DNA from: JAACFF01 sp963701435
GTDB taxonomy: Bacteria; Chloroflexota; Anaerolineae; Promineifilales; Promineifilaceae
Assembly (NCBI GenBank): GCA_963701435.1
Contig: CAVPAL010000036.1
Span: 276,937 to 340,936 of the forward strand
DNA length: 64,000 bases
Direction: 5' to 3'
The position numbers were made by a program, and so were the translations under genes. The notes under the pieces were generated by a model, which worked only from the letters and a program-made list of their open reading frames with translations, did not search any database and was not told the DNA's origin. Positions 9,924-18,706 of the stretch are shown here, piece by piece; position 1 is the first letter of the stretch, and each line of letters begins with the position of its first letter.

Positions 9924-10073
9924 ATGGACGTTTTATATAATGTTTTATCATGGGGTTCTCCCGTCGGCATATCGTTATTTTTTCTCTTTTCGGGTATTGG
10001 TGCGGGCATTTTCTTTTGGGGAATTTCCCATTTACCAATAATCAAAAAGAAGGATAAAGAAGAAAAATCCTAG
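9924..10073 (+). CDS. Small single-pass membrane protein (49 aa)
   Basis: A short gene with a strong ribosome-binding site (AAAGGAG, spacing about 7). The N-terminus MDVLYNVLSWGSPVG precedes one long hydrophobic helix (ISLFFLFSGIGAGIFFWGI), and the tail is very basic then acidic (KKKDKEEKS). Topology would place the charged tail in the cytoplasm. No homologue is recognised. The SD, hydrophobic pattern and isolated position support a real gene. It follows the repeat structure at 9715-9885, which may control it. Confidence 0.65.
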   Translation: MDVLYNVLSWGSPVGISLFFLFSGIGAGIFFWGISHLPIIKKKDKEEKS

Positions 10074-10195
10074 CCACCTCCTCAATCGTTTTGATCGATG
10101 ACTTGGCACGACAGTAGGATCACCGGACACTAATTGCGCCGGTGATCCTGTTGTTTACCGCTCTAAACTCACCCTCATCCCACTGGTAATAGATG

Positions 10196-10453
10196 ATGTC
10201 TGACAAACACACTTTCATAACCGATCCAGATGCACCACGGATTTACCAAATACGGCTCGAAGGCCACCTGGGTCGTCAATGGACGGACTGGTTTGATGGC
10301 CTGACCATCACGCTGACAGAGAATGGCGACACCATTCTCACTGGCCCCGTGGTTGATCAGGCTGCTCTACACGGATTGCTCAAAAAAGTGCGTGATTTAG
10401 GCTTGCCGCTGCGCTCAGTCAACTGCCTTGGGTCTGACCTCCCTACCTTGTAG
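10196..10453 (+). CDS. Conserved hypothetical protein (RLEGHLGRQW type)
   Basis: An 85-residue soluble protein with a widespread but uncharacterised pattern: IRLEGHLGRQWTDWFDGLTI, then ENGDTILTGPVVDQAALHGL and LKKVRDLGLPLRSVN. I recall this motif set from many small bacterial proteins of unknown function in Chloroflexota and relatives; no reaction is known. The two tandem ATGs at 10193 and 10196 are equivalent. The next gene, a DUF4386 protein, follows after 57 bases with its own ribosome-binding site, so they may be co-transcribed. Confidence 0.75.
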   Translation: MSDKHTFITDPDAPRIYQIRLEGHLGRQWTDWFDGLTITLTENGDTILTGPVVDQAALHGLLKKVRDLGLPLRSVNCLGSDLPTL

Positions 10454-10510
10454 GAGAGCCATTGTGATGTCATTTTTTATAAAAGTTTCAATAAAAAGGA
10501 GAAATTTCAA

Positions 10511-11245
10511 ATGAAAACTAAAGTTAATGAACTGTCCCCAAACGCTTACGCCCGCATCGCTGGTGTTTTGTATCTAATTATTACCGTCGCCGCTATTTTT
10601 GCTCATTTTGTCATTCCTGAGCAGTTTATTGTACCTGGTGATGCCGCAGCAACGGCCGTTAACATCACCTCTTCTGAATCTCTTTTTCGGATCGGGTTGA
10701 TTGGCAGCGAACTGGTTGTCTTATTGAGTGAAGTTGTACTGTCTGTGGTGCTGTACTTTTTATTTAAACCGGTTAGTAAACCCTTGTCCTTACTGGCGGC
10801 CGTTTCGCGGTTAGCCATGACCATTATTCACGGCCTGAATCTGCTGAACTACTACTTCGTTTTGCAGCTCTTGACTGGCGGGGACTACCTGACCGTCTTT
10901 AGCCCGGAACAGGTAAACGCGCTGGTAACGCTGTTCCTCGATGCCCACAGTGTTGGCTTCACGATTGGCATCGCCTTTTTAGTCCCGCACGTTTTGATTC
11001 TGGGATACCTGATTTACAAATCGGGCTATTTTCCCAAAGTGCTGGGCATCCTGTTTATTGCCGCTGGAATCGGGTATTTGTTTGACACAATCGGCTTGCT
11101 GCTGATACCATCATATACTACCACCCCAGGTTTGATTGCGCTGGTCATCGCTATCGCTGAAATTTCCTTCCCCATCTGGTTATTGGTCAAAGGCGTCAAC
11201 ATGGATCGCTGGCAAAATCGCGCCCTAGCCTTGGAAACTGCGTAG
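10511..11245 (+). CDS. DUF4386 family membrane protein
   Basis: An integral membrane protein of 244 residues with about six hydrophobic helices. It opens with the family motif NAYARIAGVLYLIITVAAI, has an FRIGLIGSELVVLLSEV segment and ends with ISFPIWLLVKGVN. DUF4386 proteins are common in soil and sludge bacteria and have no assigned function. The start has a clear AAGGAGAAATTTCAA leader. A long hairpin follows the stop at 11270-11300. One ACGGCCGT palindrome encodes a TAV within the gene. Confidence 0.9.
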   Translation: MKTKVNELSPNAYARIAGVLYLIITVAAIFAHFVIPEQFIVPGDAAATAVNITSSESLFRIGLIGSELVVLLSEVVLSVVLYFLFKPVSKPLSLLAAVSRLAMTIIHGLNLLNYYFVLQLLTGGDYLTVFSPEQVNALVTLFLDAHSVGFTIGIAFLVPHVLILGYLIYKSGYFPKVLGILFIAAGIGYLFDTIGLLLIPSYTTTPGLIALVIAIAEISFPIWLLVKGVNMDRWQNRALALETA

Positions 11246-11269
11246 GTAGACGTTCAAGAACAGGGTCTG

Positions 11270-11300
11270 TATTGGGTCAATCTTGAAGATTGGCCCAATA
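11270..11300 (+). repeat. Hairpin of the AGATTGGCCCAAT family
   Basis: A 15-base near-perfect inverted repeat (11270-11284 with 11286-11300, one G-T wobble) folds into a long hairpin whose centre is TCTTGAAGA. The right arm contains AGATTGGCCCAAT, also found in the palindrome at 12600-12626, so the two belong to one repeat family. There is no T-run, so it is a poor rho-independent terminator but could stabilise the DUF4386 mRNA end. Confidence 0.6.
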
Positions 11301-11408
11301 TACATTGCCTCTCACGCCAGAAGGATGCAACTATGTTTACAGTGACAACAAAGGAAAATCCCATGGAATCCCAAAGACCCATAAATGATAATGAGGATCA
11401 GAAAAGTC

Positions 11409-12491
11409 ATGGAAAATCTCAATAAGCGTCGTGCAGTGCGAATACTTAGAATAATCATGCCCATCGTAGGGCTAATCAGCATCATCGTAATCCCCCCCTT
11501 GGACCTGGTACCGCCATGGATAGCCCCATTACCAGATACGGTGCAGGAGCAGGTCGACGATGCAGTTGATCAGGGGCTGGATGGCATCATCGTTTATGTA
11601 GATCAGGCAGGCAAGGAACCAGCATTTTATGCTGCTGGCTGGAAAAATAAATTGATCCAAGAACCAGCTGATCCGCACGCATTGTTCAGAATTGGCAGTA
11701 TCAGCAAGCTGTACATCGCCACCGCAGTCGCCAAATTAGTCAATAACGGGAGTTTGTCGCTGGATGAAACCCTCGCCGATTATTTGCCTGAACTTGTTGG
11801 AAGGATTGAATATGCCGATCAGATTACCCTGAGAATGATGGTGAAGCACCGCAGCGGCATTCCAAATTTCACGGATGATGAAGAGTGGGATTGGTTCACT
11901 TCGCAGACAGACATCAACAAGGCCCTGGAACTGGCCTTAGATGAACCAGCAGATTTTAAGCCTGACGCACGCTACAGTTACTCCAATACAAACTATCTGC
12001 TGATTGGCCGTATCCTTGACAACGTGTTGGGATATAGCCACCATCAATATATCGATGAAGAAATATTGGCTCCTCTCGGGCTAACGAATACGTATAGCTT
12101 GCTCAGCCAGGTGGAATACGAAGATGTTGTCAGTGGGTACTGGTATGAATATGACGATGATCTTAGGAATCTTGATCATATAATTCCTGGTGGATCGATG
12201 ATCGCAACTGCAGAGAATGTCGGACTATTTTTGAGGGCATTGAATGATGGCTCGTTGCTCAATGACGACGAGCAAGCGATTTACTCCTCAATTTATGAGT
12301 ATGAGCATGCCGGTTGGGTACCTGGATACCACAGTATCGCACGCTATCACGAAGATATTGACACAGTCGTTATTCAGTTTGTGAGTACAACCGGCGGAGA
12401 CACCTGGGGGGCAGCGAATGTAATCGGCGGAAAGACCACGGGCATATCAAATATCATATATAACCGTATTGTTCGGATTCTGCGCCGGTAA
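11409..12491 (+). CDS. Serine hydrolase, beta-lactamase class C / DD-peptidase fold
   Basis: A protein of about 360 residues with an N-terminal membrane anchor (ILRIIMPIVGLISIIVIPPL), so the catalytic domain lies outside the cytoplasmic membrane. The SxxK active site is SISK (residues 97-100 from ATG 11409), the YxN motif is within RYSYSNTNY, and family landmarks LSLDETLADYLP and LIGRILDNVLGYS are present. Such proteins are esterases, D-amino-acid amidases or D-stereospecific peptidases far more often than true beta-lactamases. A longer frame starts at 11385. ATG 11409 is an alternative without a strong ribosome-binding site; ATG 11364 upstream is out of frame. The substrate is unknown. Confidence 0.85.
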   Translation: MENLNKRRAVRILRIIMPIVGLISIIVIPPLDLVPPWIAPLPDTVQEQVDDAVDQGLDGIIVYVDQAGKEPAFYAAGWKNKLIQEPADPHALFRIGSISKLYIATAVAKLVNNGSLSLDETLADYLPELVGRIEYADQITLRMMVKHRSGIPNFTDDEEWDWFTSQTDINKALELALDEPADFKPDARYSYSNTNYLLIGRILDNVLGYSHHQYIDEEILAPLGLTNTYSLLSQVEYEDVVSGYWYEYDDDLRNLDHIIPGGSMIATAENVGLFLRALNDGSLLNDDEQAIYSSIYEYEHAGWVPGYHSIARYHEDIDTVVIQFVSTTGGDTWGAANVIGGKTTGISNIIYNRIVRILRR

Positions 12492-12599
12492 TCGATTTTG
12501 CGGTGGGCGGTGAGCTGAATTTGGCTGTTGACTAAGAGTAAACGTCGAGCGGTGGCAAACTCGGGCGTTTGCATTTGAAACCATCTGAAAACAATTAAC

Positions 12600-12626
12600 G
12601 TTGCGAGATTGGCCCAATCTCGCAAC
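12600..12626. repeat. Near-perfect palindrome before the NAD-binding gene
   Basis: GTTGCGAGATT (12600-12610) pairs with AATCTCGCAAC (12616-12626) around GGCCC. It sits 20 bases before the next start and shares AGATTGGCCCAAT with the hairpin at 11286-11300. It may be a regulatory stem or a dispersed palindromic repeat. Confidence 0.6.
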
Positions 12627-12645
12627 TTGGAAAACGGAGACAAAA

Positions 12646-13375
12646 ATGAACAACCTTATTGTTGGAGCAAGCGGAGCGACGGGTCGTTTGCTTACAGAAG
12701 AACTTCTTAATCGCGGACAATTTGTCAAAGTGATTGTGCGATCACCTGATAAGCTGCCCGCAGCCATCAGGAATCATGACAATTTGTCTGTGATTCAAGC
12801 CAGCGTCCTGGATTTAAGTGACGCTGAGTTAGCCCAACATGTTAAAGGGTGTGATGCGGTGGCGTCATGCCTGGGGCATAATATAGATTTGAAAGGTATC
12901 TATGGCCATCCGCGCAAACTCGTAACCGATGCGACGCGCCGCTTATGTGAGGCCATCAGGGCAAACAGACCTGAAAAACCCATTAAATTTGTGCTTATGA
13001 ATACCACTGGTAACAGCAATCGTGATCTTAATGAACCAATTTCTTTTACCCAAAAATGTGTTATTGGACTGCTACGCCTGCTGTTGCCACCTCATGGTGA
13101 CAATGAGCAGGCTGCGGACTATCTGAGGAGCAAGGTTGGTCAAAACGATAAGCTGATTGAGTGGGCTGCGGTTCGGCCAGATAATTTGATTGATGAGGAC
13201 GAAGTTACCGCCGTATGACGTGCATCCGTCACCCATTCGCAGCGCCATCTTTGATCCGGGGCAGACCAGTCGCATCAATGTGGGTCACTTTATGGCTGAG
13301 TTGATCACCGAAGAAGCCATCTGGCAGAAGTGGCAGGGACAAATGCCTGTCATTTATAACAAGGTTTCGTCCTAA
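12646..13375 (+). CDS. NAD(P)-binding NmrA/SDR-like protein (one frameshift)
   Basis: A Rossmann-fold protein of about 243 residues. Its dinucleotide-binding loop is at the very N-terminus (LIVGASGATGRLLTEELL), followed by VKVIVRSPDKLP and the acidic strand VIQASVLDL. It resembles atypical SDRs such as NmrA or flavin-reductase-like proteins that sense or use NAD(P)H. The frame breaks at about 13203-13212, where the first frame ends at a TGA (13216-13218). The protein continues in the next frame as YDVHPSPIRSAIFDPGQTSR and ends at 13375. The continuation fits the expected C-terminus, so one indel is implied. ATG 12646 follows GGAGACAAAA. It is probably in an operon with the dehydrogenase that follows 19 bases later. 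Confidence 0.8.
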
Positions 13376-13394
13376 TCACATCGGAGAATGAGTG

Positions 13395-14399
13395 ATGAAA
13401 GCAATAGTATGGACAAAGTACGGAGCACCAGATGGGCTGCAACTCAAAGAGATAGAAAAACCTGTCCCCAAGGACAATGAAGTCCTGATAAAGGTTCATG
13501 CGACAACCGTCACGGCCGGAGATTGCGAGATGCGCCGGCTCGAACTTCCGCTGATGCTATCCTTCCCCATGCGGCTGTATGCAGGTTTCTTAAGACCGAA
13601 AAGAATACCGATACTAGGGCAAGAACTGGCCGGGGAAGTCGAATCAGTTGGCAAGGATGTGAAATCATTTAAGAAGGGGGATCAGGTTTTTGGCACCACC
13701 GGTTTTGGTTTTGGCGCCTATGCTGAGTACATATGTTTGCCGGAAGACCCCAATGAAATGCAGGGGGCACTGGCTGCCAAGCCAACAAACTTGACCTATG
13801 AAGAAGCCGCTGCTGTGCCAACTGCTGGATTTGAAGCGCTGCATTTTCTGCGAAAAGTAAATATCCAGCGTGAAAAAAAGGTTTTGATTATCGGCGCCGG
13901 TGGCAGCATTGGCACTTTTTCGGTACAGCTTGCCCGGCACTTTGGGGCTGAAGTGACCGGCGTGGACAGCACAGAAAAAGTAGACATGCTGCGCACCATA
14001 GGCGCCAATCATGTCATTGATTACACAAAGGAAGATTACACCAACAATGATGAATCCTATGATCTCATTATCGACGTGGTTGGCAAAGGTTCTGTGGCGC
14101 GTCGGCTAAAATTGTTAAAACCAGATGGGGTTTATTTTTTAGCTTTCGCCGGACTTTCACATATTGTTCTGGGCATGTGGGTGTCGCTGACAAGCAGCAA
14201 GAAACTGAAAATTGAGTCAGCAAGCCAAACGAAAGAAGATTTAATTTTCCTCAAAGAATTGATTGAGGCAGGCAAACTCAAGCCGATTATCGACAGAAGC
14301 TATCCGCTGGAACAGATTGCCGAGGCGCACCGGTTCGTCGAAAGCGGACAGAAAAAGGGCAATGTCGTTATAACGGTGGCGCATCAGCATAAAACCTGA
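13395..14399 (+). CDS. NAD(P)-dependent MDR alcohol dehydrogenase / quinone oxidoreductase
   Basis: A zinc-independent medium-chain dehydrogenase of about 334 residues. The N-terminal GroES-like domain reads MKAIVWTKYGAPDGLQLKEI, the substrate-side motif is LGQELAGEVESVGKDV, and the cofactor loop is IIGAGGSIGTFSVQLARHFG. DVVGKGSVARRLKLLKPDG and the C-terminal SGQKKGNVVITV are family-typical. It catalyses NAD(P)H-linked reduction or oxidation of a carbonyl or quinone; the substrate cannot be told. ATG 13395 follows CGGAGAATGAGTG. The partial gene at the right end of the window (63507-64000) belongs to the same subfamily. Confidence 0.9.
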   Translation: MKAIVWTKYGAPDGLQLKEIEKPVPKDNEVLIKVHATTVTAGDCEMRRLELPLMLSFPMRLYAGFLRPKRIPILGQELAGEVESVGKDVKSFKKGDQVFGTTGFGFGAYAEYICLPEDPNEMQGALAAKPTNLTYEEAAAVPTAGFEALHFLRKVNIQREKKVLIIGAGGSIGTFSVQLARHFGAEVTGVDSTEKVDMLRTIGANHVIDYTKEDYTNNDESYDLIIDVVGKGSVARRLKLLKPDGVYFLAFAGLSHIVLGMWVSLTSSKKLKIESASQTKEDLIFLKELIEAGKLKPIIDRSYPLEQIAEAHRFVESGQKKGNVVITVAHQHKT

Positions 14400-14441
14400 C
14401 AAATCTGGTCAAACTTTTAACCTTTCCGGTATACTGTTCTT

Positions 14442-14800
14442 ATGTCTGGCGACTTGCTGCGAACGAAACTATATGTGCCGCGTGTACGGCCGTTCCTTGT
14501 CCCCACCTTATCGATAAAGAATCCACTTCCATACAAGATCAACGGCAAATACGCCATGCTCAGCCGGCCGAGCGACAATGGACATACTCCTTTTAAAGAT
14601 TGTGTTGGCAGGAGCGCTGAAGGGATTACAACCGGAGGTGGAATTCCTTGCTAGCTGCAGGAATCGGTAACGAAACGGCCGTTGTCATTTGGAAACCGGA
14701 TGGTCTGGGCATCATCCCTTGGTACAAGCAATTCCGCGGCGCCGATGCCGAAGCTGCAAACTCGGGGTTGTTTGACAAACGAACTACACAGTAAGGAGTG
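14442..14800 (+). pseudogene. Mosaic scar: LAL N-terminus, GH130 piece and further fragments
   Basis: The stretch begins as a copy of the LAL regulator start (MSGDLLRTKLYVPRVRP). After about 22 codons it passes in frame into YKINGKYAMLSRPSDNGHTP, the conserved core of GH130 mannosyl-oligosaccharide phosphorylases. Then it changes again: one frame gives KIVLAGALKGLQPEVEFLAS, and another gives ETAVVIWKPDGLGIIPWYKQ up to a TAA near 14794. No intact gene remains. Each block is too short for a function, but the pattern shows several illegitimate joins of host genes. The block contains two ACGGCCGT copies, so the pieces are of local type. Confidence 0.6.
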
Positions 14801-14807
14801 GCCATTA

Positions 14808-15833
14808 ATGGAAATTGGAATTGATAGTTTCGCCGCTATAACGTTGAATGATGATGTCGACAGTGCGATTAATAGTAAAGATGCTTTGGCTGAGCTGCTC
14901 GAAAGAATGGAGTATGCGGACCAGATCGGCCTTGATGTATTCGGGATTGGGGAGCACTATCGCAAAGAGTTTCTCGATTCCGCACCGGCCATCATACTTG
15001 CCGCAGCCGCAGCCCGCACAAAGCGAATTCACCTAACAAGTGCAGTGACTGTGTTGAGTGCGGCCGACCCAGTCAGGGTATTTCAAAACTTCTCTACGCT
15101 GGATTTGATTTCTCAGGGCCGGGCGGAAATGGTAGTTGGTCGCGGCTCATTTATAGAATCCTTTCCGTTGTTTGGCTTAGATCTTCAGGATTATGATGCG
15201 CTATTTTCTGAGAAGCTGGGTCTCTTGCTCACGATTCGTGAAAATGAATTCGTCAATTGGTCAGGTAAATTTCGTCCCGCACTCAGAAATCAGGCGATCT
15301 ACCCAAGACCTTTGCAAAATCCCTTACCCATTTGGTTAGGCGTGGGGGGGACACCTGCATCATTTATTCGTGCGGGTTCGCTAGGGCTACCGCTTATGGT
15401 TGCCGTAATTGGCGGCGAAACGCACCGTTTTCGTCCCTTAGTAGACCTTTACAGACAGGCAGGTCAAAGAGCCGGTCACGCGCCTGAACAATTGAAGGTG
15501 GGATTACACTCGCTTGGCTATGTCGCAAACAGCACACGGGAAGCCATTAATGATTACTATCCGGGCTATGCCGAAGCCTTTACCAGGATTGGAAAAGAGC
15601 GTGGATGGCCACCGGTCAGTCGCGCTCAATTTGATGCCCAAACTGGCCCATTGGGCGCCATCGTGATTGGCAGCCCACAAGAGGTAGCCAGAAAAATCCT
15701 GCGTCACAGCGAGGCGCTTGGCGGTATATCGAGATTTACTTTTCAGATGGATAATGCAGGATTGTCGCACGCAAAACTCTTGCATGCTATTGAGCTAATT
15801 GGCAAACGAGTGTTGCCAATAGTTAACAGATGA
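14808..15833 (+). CDS. LLM-class flavin-dependent oxidoreductase
   Basis: A luciferase-like monooxygenase of 341 residues that uses reduced FMN or F420 in a TIM-barrel. Typical segments are GLDVFGIGEHYRKEF, TKRIHLTSAVTVLSAADPVR, LISQGRAEMVVGRGSF, and PIWLGVGGTPASFIRAGSLG. ATG 14808 is chosen because AAGGAG precedes it; the frame extends upstream to 14682 only through scar sequence. Members oxidise alkanesulfonates, aldehydes or unknown small molecules, and the substrate here is open. Two hairpins follow the stop at 15872-15972. Confidence 0.9.
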   Translation: MEIGIDSFAAITLNDDVDSAINSKDALAELLERMEYADQIGLDVFGIGEHYRKEFLDSAPAIILAAAAARTKRIHLTSAVTVLSAADPVRVFQNFSTLDLISQGRAEMVVGRGSFIESFPLFGLDLQDYDALFSEKLGLLLTIRENEFVNWSGKFRPALRNQAIYPRPLQNPLPIWLGVGGTPASFIRAGSLGLPLMVAVIGGETHRFRPLVDLYRQAGQRAGHAPEQLKVGLHSLGYVANSTREAINDYYPGYAEAFTRIGKERGWPPVSRAQFDAQTGPLGAIVIGSPQEVARKILRHSEALGGISRFTFQMDNAGLSHAKLLHAIELIGKRVLPIVNR

Positions 15834-15871
15834 AAAGTTGAGGTGGGTCCGATTTTGTAGACAAACAGTTA

Positions 15872-15972
15872 AGGCTTTTTCGGAAATTAAATGATCCAAT
15901 TCGTCCCGAAAAAGCCTCTAGCCAATTCCAGAAATGCGCTCGATTTTCGGATCATTATTTTCTGGAATTGGC
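15872..15972. repeat. Two consecutive hairpins downstream of the LLM gene
   Basis: AGGCTTTTTCGG at 15872-15883 pairs with CCGAAAAAGCCT at 15906-15917. Immediately after, GCCAATTCCAGAAA at 15921-15934 pairs with its exact complement at 15959-15972. The loops also contain a matching pair (ATGATCC and GGATCAT), allowing an alternative fold. The next genes run on the opposite strand, so this may act as a bidirectional terminator or be a palindromic repeat element. Confidence 0.6.
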
Positions 15973-16059
15973 CTAAGCTGTTTTGTACCCGTTCCCACTT
16001 TTCGGGGAAAAGGACGAAACTGTACGCTAACGGCCGTTGCCAACTACTTTGTATCAGTA

Positions 16060-17103
16060 TTATTCCGCAATCGTAATCTTCTCAATGAGTATCGGGTAGA
16101 CCAGAGCCGGGTCGCCATCTTCGCGGGTTGGCGAGATTAGATCATGCGGTAATCCAAATTGTTTTTCAAATTGATACGTACTCAAGTAATCTTCATCATG
16201 CGCTTGCCAGGAATCGACAAATTGCGCCGTGATGCCATTGTTTACAGATGAATCATTGGCATTGGTAATTACCACAATCGAGTTGACGCCCGGTTTGTTT
16301 GAGCGGGCATCTTGCTGGGCTGCAAAACCGAGGCGCAGATATTCGGCCAAAGCATGTATTGGGTAACGGGGATAAGAATAGGGCGCGGTATACGGATCAT
16401 CCGCTTTGGTTCTGGGATCCCACCACATCCAGATATTGGGAATATCGTCAGCAATACGCGCAAGCGGCCGGTTTAAGATCGTGGGAATGAAGCCAATGCC
16501 CAGAAACGGCGCCACCATAACCGCATGTTCGACATCCTCATGCTCTTGAGCGACCCAGGCAGTGATGGTGCCGCCGCCAGAGAGCCCGCCCACGGTAAGT
16601 TCATCACCTAAGCCCCGCGCAATATCAATCGATTCAGTAGCAAAGGCCGCCAATTCTTCGGCAGACGTTTTCAGCAGCGCCTCTGACAATTGATCTGCGT
16701 GGCCATGATGTGGCATGCGTGGTATGTAAACATTGTAGCCTTGCTCAAAGAACTGTTCACCGAGTTCACGGAACTGTTCCGGGCAGCTTGTAAAGCCATG
16801 ATAAAACACAACGACTTTTTCTGTCTTTTCGCCATGTGTCAGGGCATTCGATAAACAGACCGGATTAATTTCACCGCTGGCCTCTTCTGTTGCACGAATG
16901 GCATCCACGCGGGCAACTGCCTCAGCATGGCTGGCAGCGGGATTCGAGACGGATGTGTCATTGACACGCACTGGCAAAAAAGCCATCAACGCGAAAAGGA
17001 TCAGCAAGATGCCTATGATGGCTAATAGGGTTGTCCAAACCGGATGTCGTCTGAACCAGGATTTGGTCGGTTTTTCTTCTTTTGGTTGTGTATTATCGTT
17101 CAT
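16060..17103 (-). CDS. Membrane-anchored alpha/beta hydrolase (paralogue 1)
   Basis: A protein of 347 residues with one N-terminal transmembrane helix (WTTLLAIIGILLILFALMAF), so the enzyme domain is extracytoplasmic. The oxyanion loop is VVVFYHGFTSCPEQFRELG, the nucleophile elbow is VGGLSGGGTITAW, and the late acidic/histidine region contains VVITNANDSSVN and FGLPHDLIS. This is a serine esterase/lipase-type fold. Start 17103 has AAGGAG upstream; the longer frame to 17220 overlaps the ABC permease and is not needed. A close paralogue lies at 23643-24683. The substrate is unknown. Confidence 0.9.
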   Translation of the reverse strand: MNDNTQPKEEKPTKSWFRRHPVWTTLLAIIGILLILFALMAFLPVRVNDTSVSNPAASHAEAVARVDAIRATEEASGEINPVCLSNALTHGEKTEKVVVFYHGFTSCPEQFRELGEQFFEQGYNVYIPRMPHHGHADQLSEALLKTSAEELAAFATESIDIARGLGDELTVGGLSGGGTITAWVAQEHEDVEHAVMVAPFLGIGFIPTILNRPLARIADDIPNIWMWWDPRTKADDPYTAPYSYPRYPIHALAEYLRLGFAAQQDARSNKPGVNSIVVITNANDSSVNNGITAQFVDSWQAHDEDYLSTYQFEKQFGLPHDLISPTREDGDPALVYPILIEKITIAE

Positions 17104-17179
17104 CAATTTCTCCTTTTTTGGGAATGCGGATTGCGGATTGCGGAATGAAAACCGACAGTCTGACAGCACTGTATGATTA

Positions 17180-18706
17180 TTATTCGCGCGCCATGAGATG
17201 CCGCAGCCGCCACCATGCAAATAAAAATAAGATTAATCCCAGGCACAATAAACCTACCAGGAGCAAGGGCTGGGGTAATTGGCCGCGTAACATCACGTCT
17301 TGTAATAATTTGGTGCCATAGGTGGCCGGTAACAGCCAGGAAACAACATGCACAGCACCGATAAGCCGGTGCAGGGCGATGAAAAAGCCGCTAAAAAAGA
17401 TGCTGGCCAGCAGCACAATCATTGAAAATTGTACCGCCTGACTGTCCGTTTGCGAAATAACTGAGAGTGCAAAGCCGAGACTGAGTGATGTAAAGAGCAG
17501 CGCCAGCACAACAGCCACATAACTAACCCACGTGCCTAACATCGGTGTTTTTAAGCCCAAAATTATCAGCGCAGTTAAAATGGCAGCCAGAACGGCCGTT
17601 AAGATCAAAAAGCTCACCAACTTGCCCAATAATGTCTCCAACGCTGATAGCGGTGCAGCCCGGAATAGTTCTATCGTGCCGCCATTGCGTTCGCGCACAA
17701 TCGCTAGTGCCGCTAATGTGACGGCCATATGTTGCAGCAGCAAGGCGATCACACCCGGTACATAAAAATCAATTGGCCCCAAGTCTACCTGTGTAAACGA
17801 GACGGTTTTGCCAGCAAATGGTGAGACGAGTACACGGCCGTTCATGCCCTGGAACTTGGCAAAAAAGTCTTGAATCGCTGTCAATTCACTTTGGACTGCT
17901 TCTACCTGGTCAATTTCTGCCGTGAAATCTGTCTGGTTTGTTTCCAGCAAAGCCAATGAATCCAACTGCCGCTCAATTTGCTCAAGCCGTTCTTCCAACA
18001 ACATTGTTGATTCACCAGCCCCATCTTCAAGTGATTGAACACCTTCAAACAGGGAAAGACTGGAGGCAATTGCCAGATTTAACGCCTGATAATCAACAAT
18101 CATTTTTTCTATATCGCGTAAAGCCGCCGATCCATTGCCCGCCTCCAAATCATTGTGTAAAGAGTCGGCATCAACTTGTACGTCGTTTACCTTTTCTTTA
18201 ACCGTTGTGGATCGGTTTTGGGCTTGTTCGACCGCCCGAATCAAAACTTGTTTGTTGATCTCCTGCACATAAGCGCGTTCCAATGTGTTTACAAACAAAA
18301 TTTCTAACGGATCAATCTCGTGGTGGATGAGTTCAAATTGCGCCTGCTGACTTTGTAAAATCTCGCTGTAAGGGTCTGCGGGCGTCACCAACACCAGATC
18401 GATTTCTTGTCGATCGAGTCTTGCTAAAGCCTCATCTTGACTGCTAACAGTATCTACAATATCTAAAGCACCGCGTAATCCATTCAATATCTCGTCGATT
18501 TCCGCTTTGATGTGGCTATCTGCGGGCACAACAACAACCGTGCGCAGTTGGCGTGGTGTATCGCGGTAGCCTATTCCAAACAGCAGCAAAATCAAAAATG
18601 GACCTAAAACCAGAATGGCCACCAAACGTGGCTGCCGCAAAATCGCTGCGATCTCTTTACGTACAAAGGCTGAAATGCGTATGAAAGCTTCTTGGAAATT
18701 GTTCAT
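17180..18706 (-). CDS. ABC-2 type exporter permease
   Basis: A protein of 508 residues with one N-terminal helix (LVAILVLGPFLILLLFGIGY), a long extracytoplasmic region containing predicted coiled coil (LEERLEQIERQLDSLALL), and then five or six C-terminal helices beginning at YVPGVIALLLQHMAVTLAAL. This is the ABC2_membrane layout shared by drug, lipid and polysaccharide exporters such as YhgE/Pip-like and daunorubicin-type systems. The start codon overlaps the stop of the ATPase gene (ATGA), so the pair is co-translated. The substrate is unknown. Two ACGGCCGT copies lie within the gene. Confidence 0.9.
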   Translation of the reverse strand: MNNFQEAFIRISAFVRKEIAAILRQPRLVAILVLGPFLILLLFGIGYRDTPRQLRTVVVVPADSHIKAEIDEILNGLRGALDIVDTVSSQDEALARLDRQEIDLVLVTPADPYSEILQSQQAQFELIHHEIDPLEILFVNTLERAYVQEINKQVLIRAVEQAQNRSTTVKEKVNDVQVDADSLHNDLEAGNGSAALRDIEKMIVDYQALNLAIASSLSLFEGVQSLEDGAGESTMLLEERLEQIERQLDSLALLETNQTDFTAEIDQVEAVQSELTAIQDFFAKFQGMNGRVLVSPFAGKTVSFTQVDLGPIDFYVPGVIALLLQHMAVTLAALAIVRERNGGTIELFRAAPLSALETLLGKLVSFLILTAVLAAILTALIILGLKTPMLGTWVSYVAVVLALLFTSLSLGFALSVISQTDSQAVQFSMIVLLASIFFSGFFIALHRLIGAVHVVSWLLPATYGTKLLQDVMLRGQLPQPLLLVGLLCLGLILFLFAWWRLRHLMARE

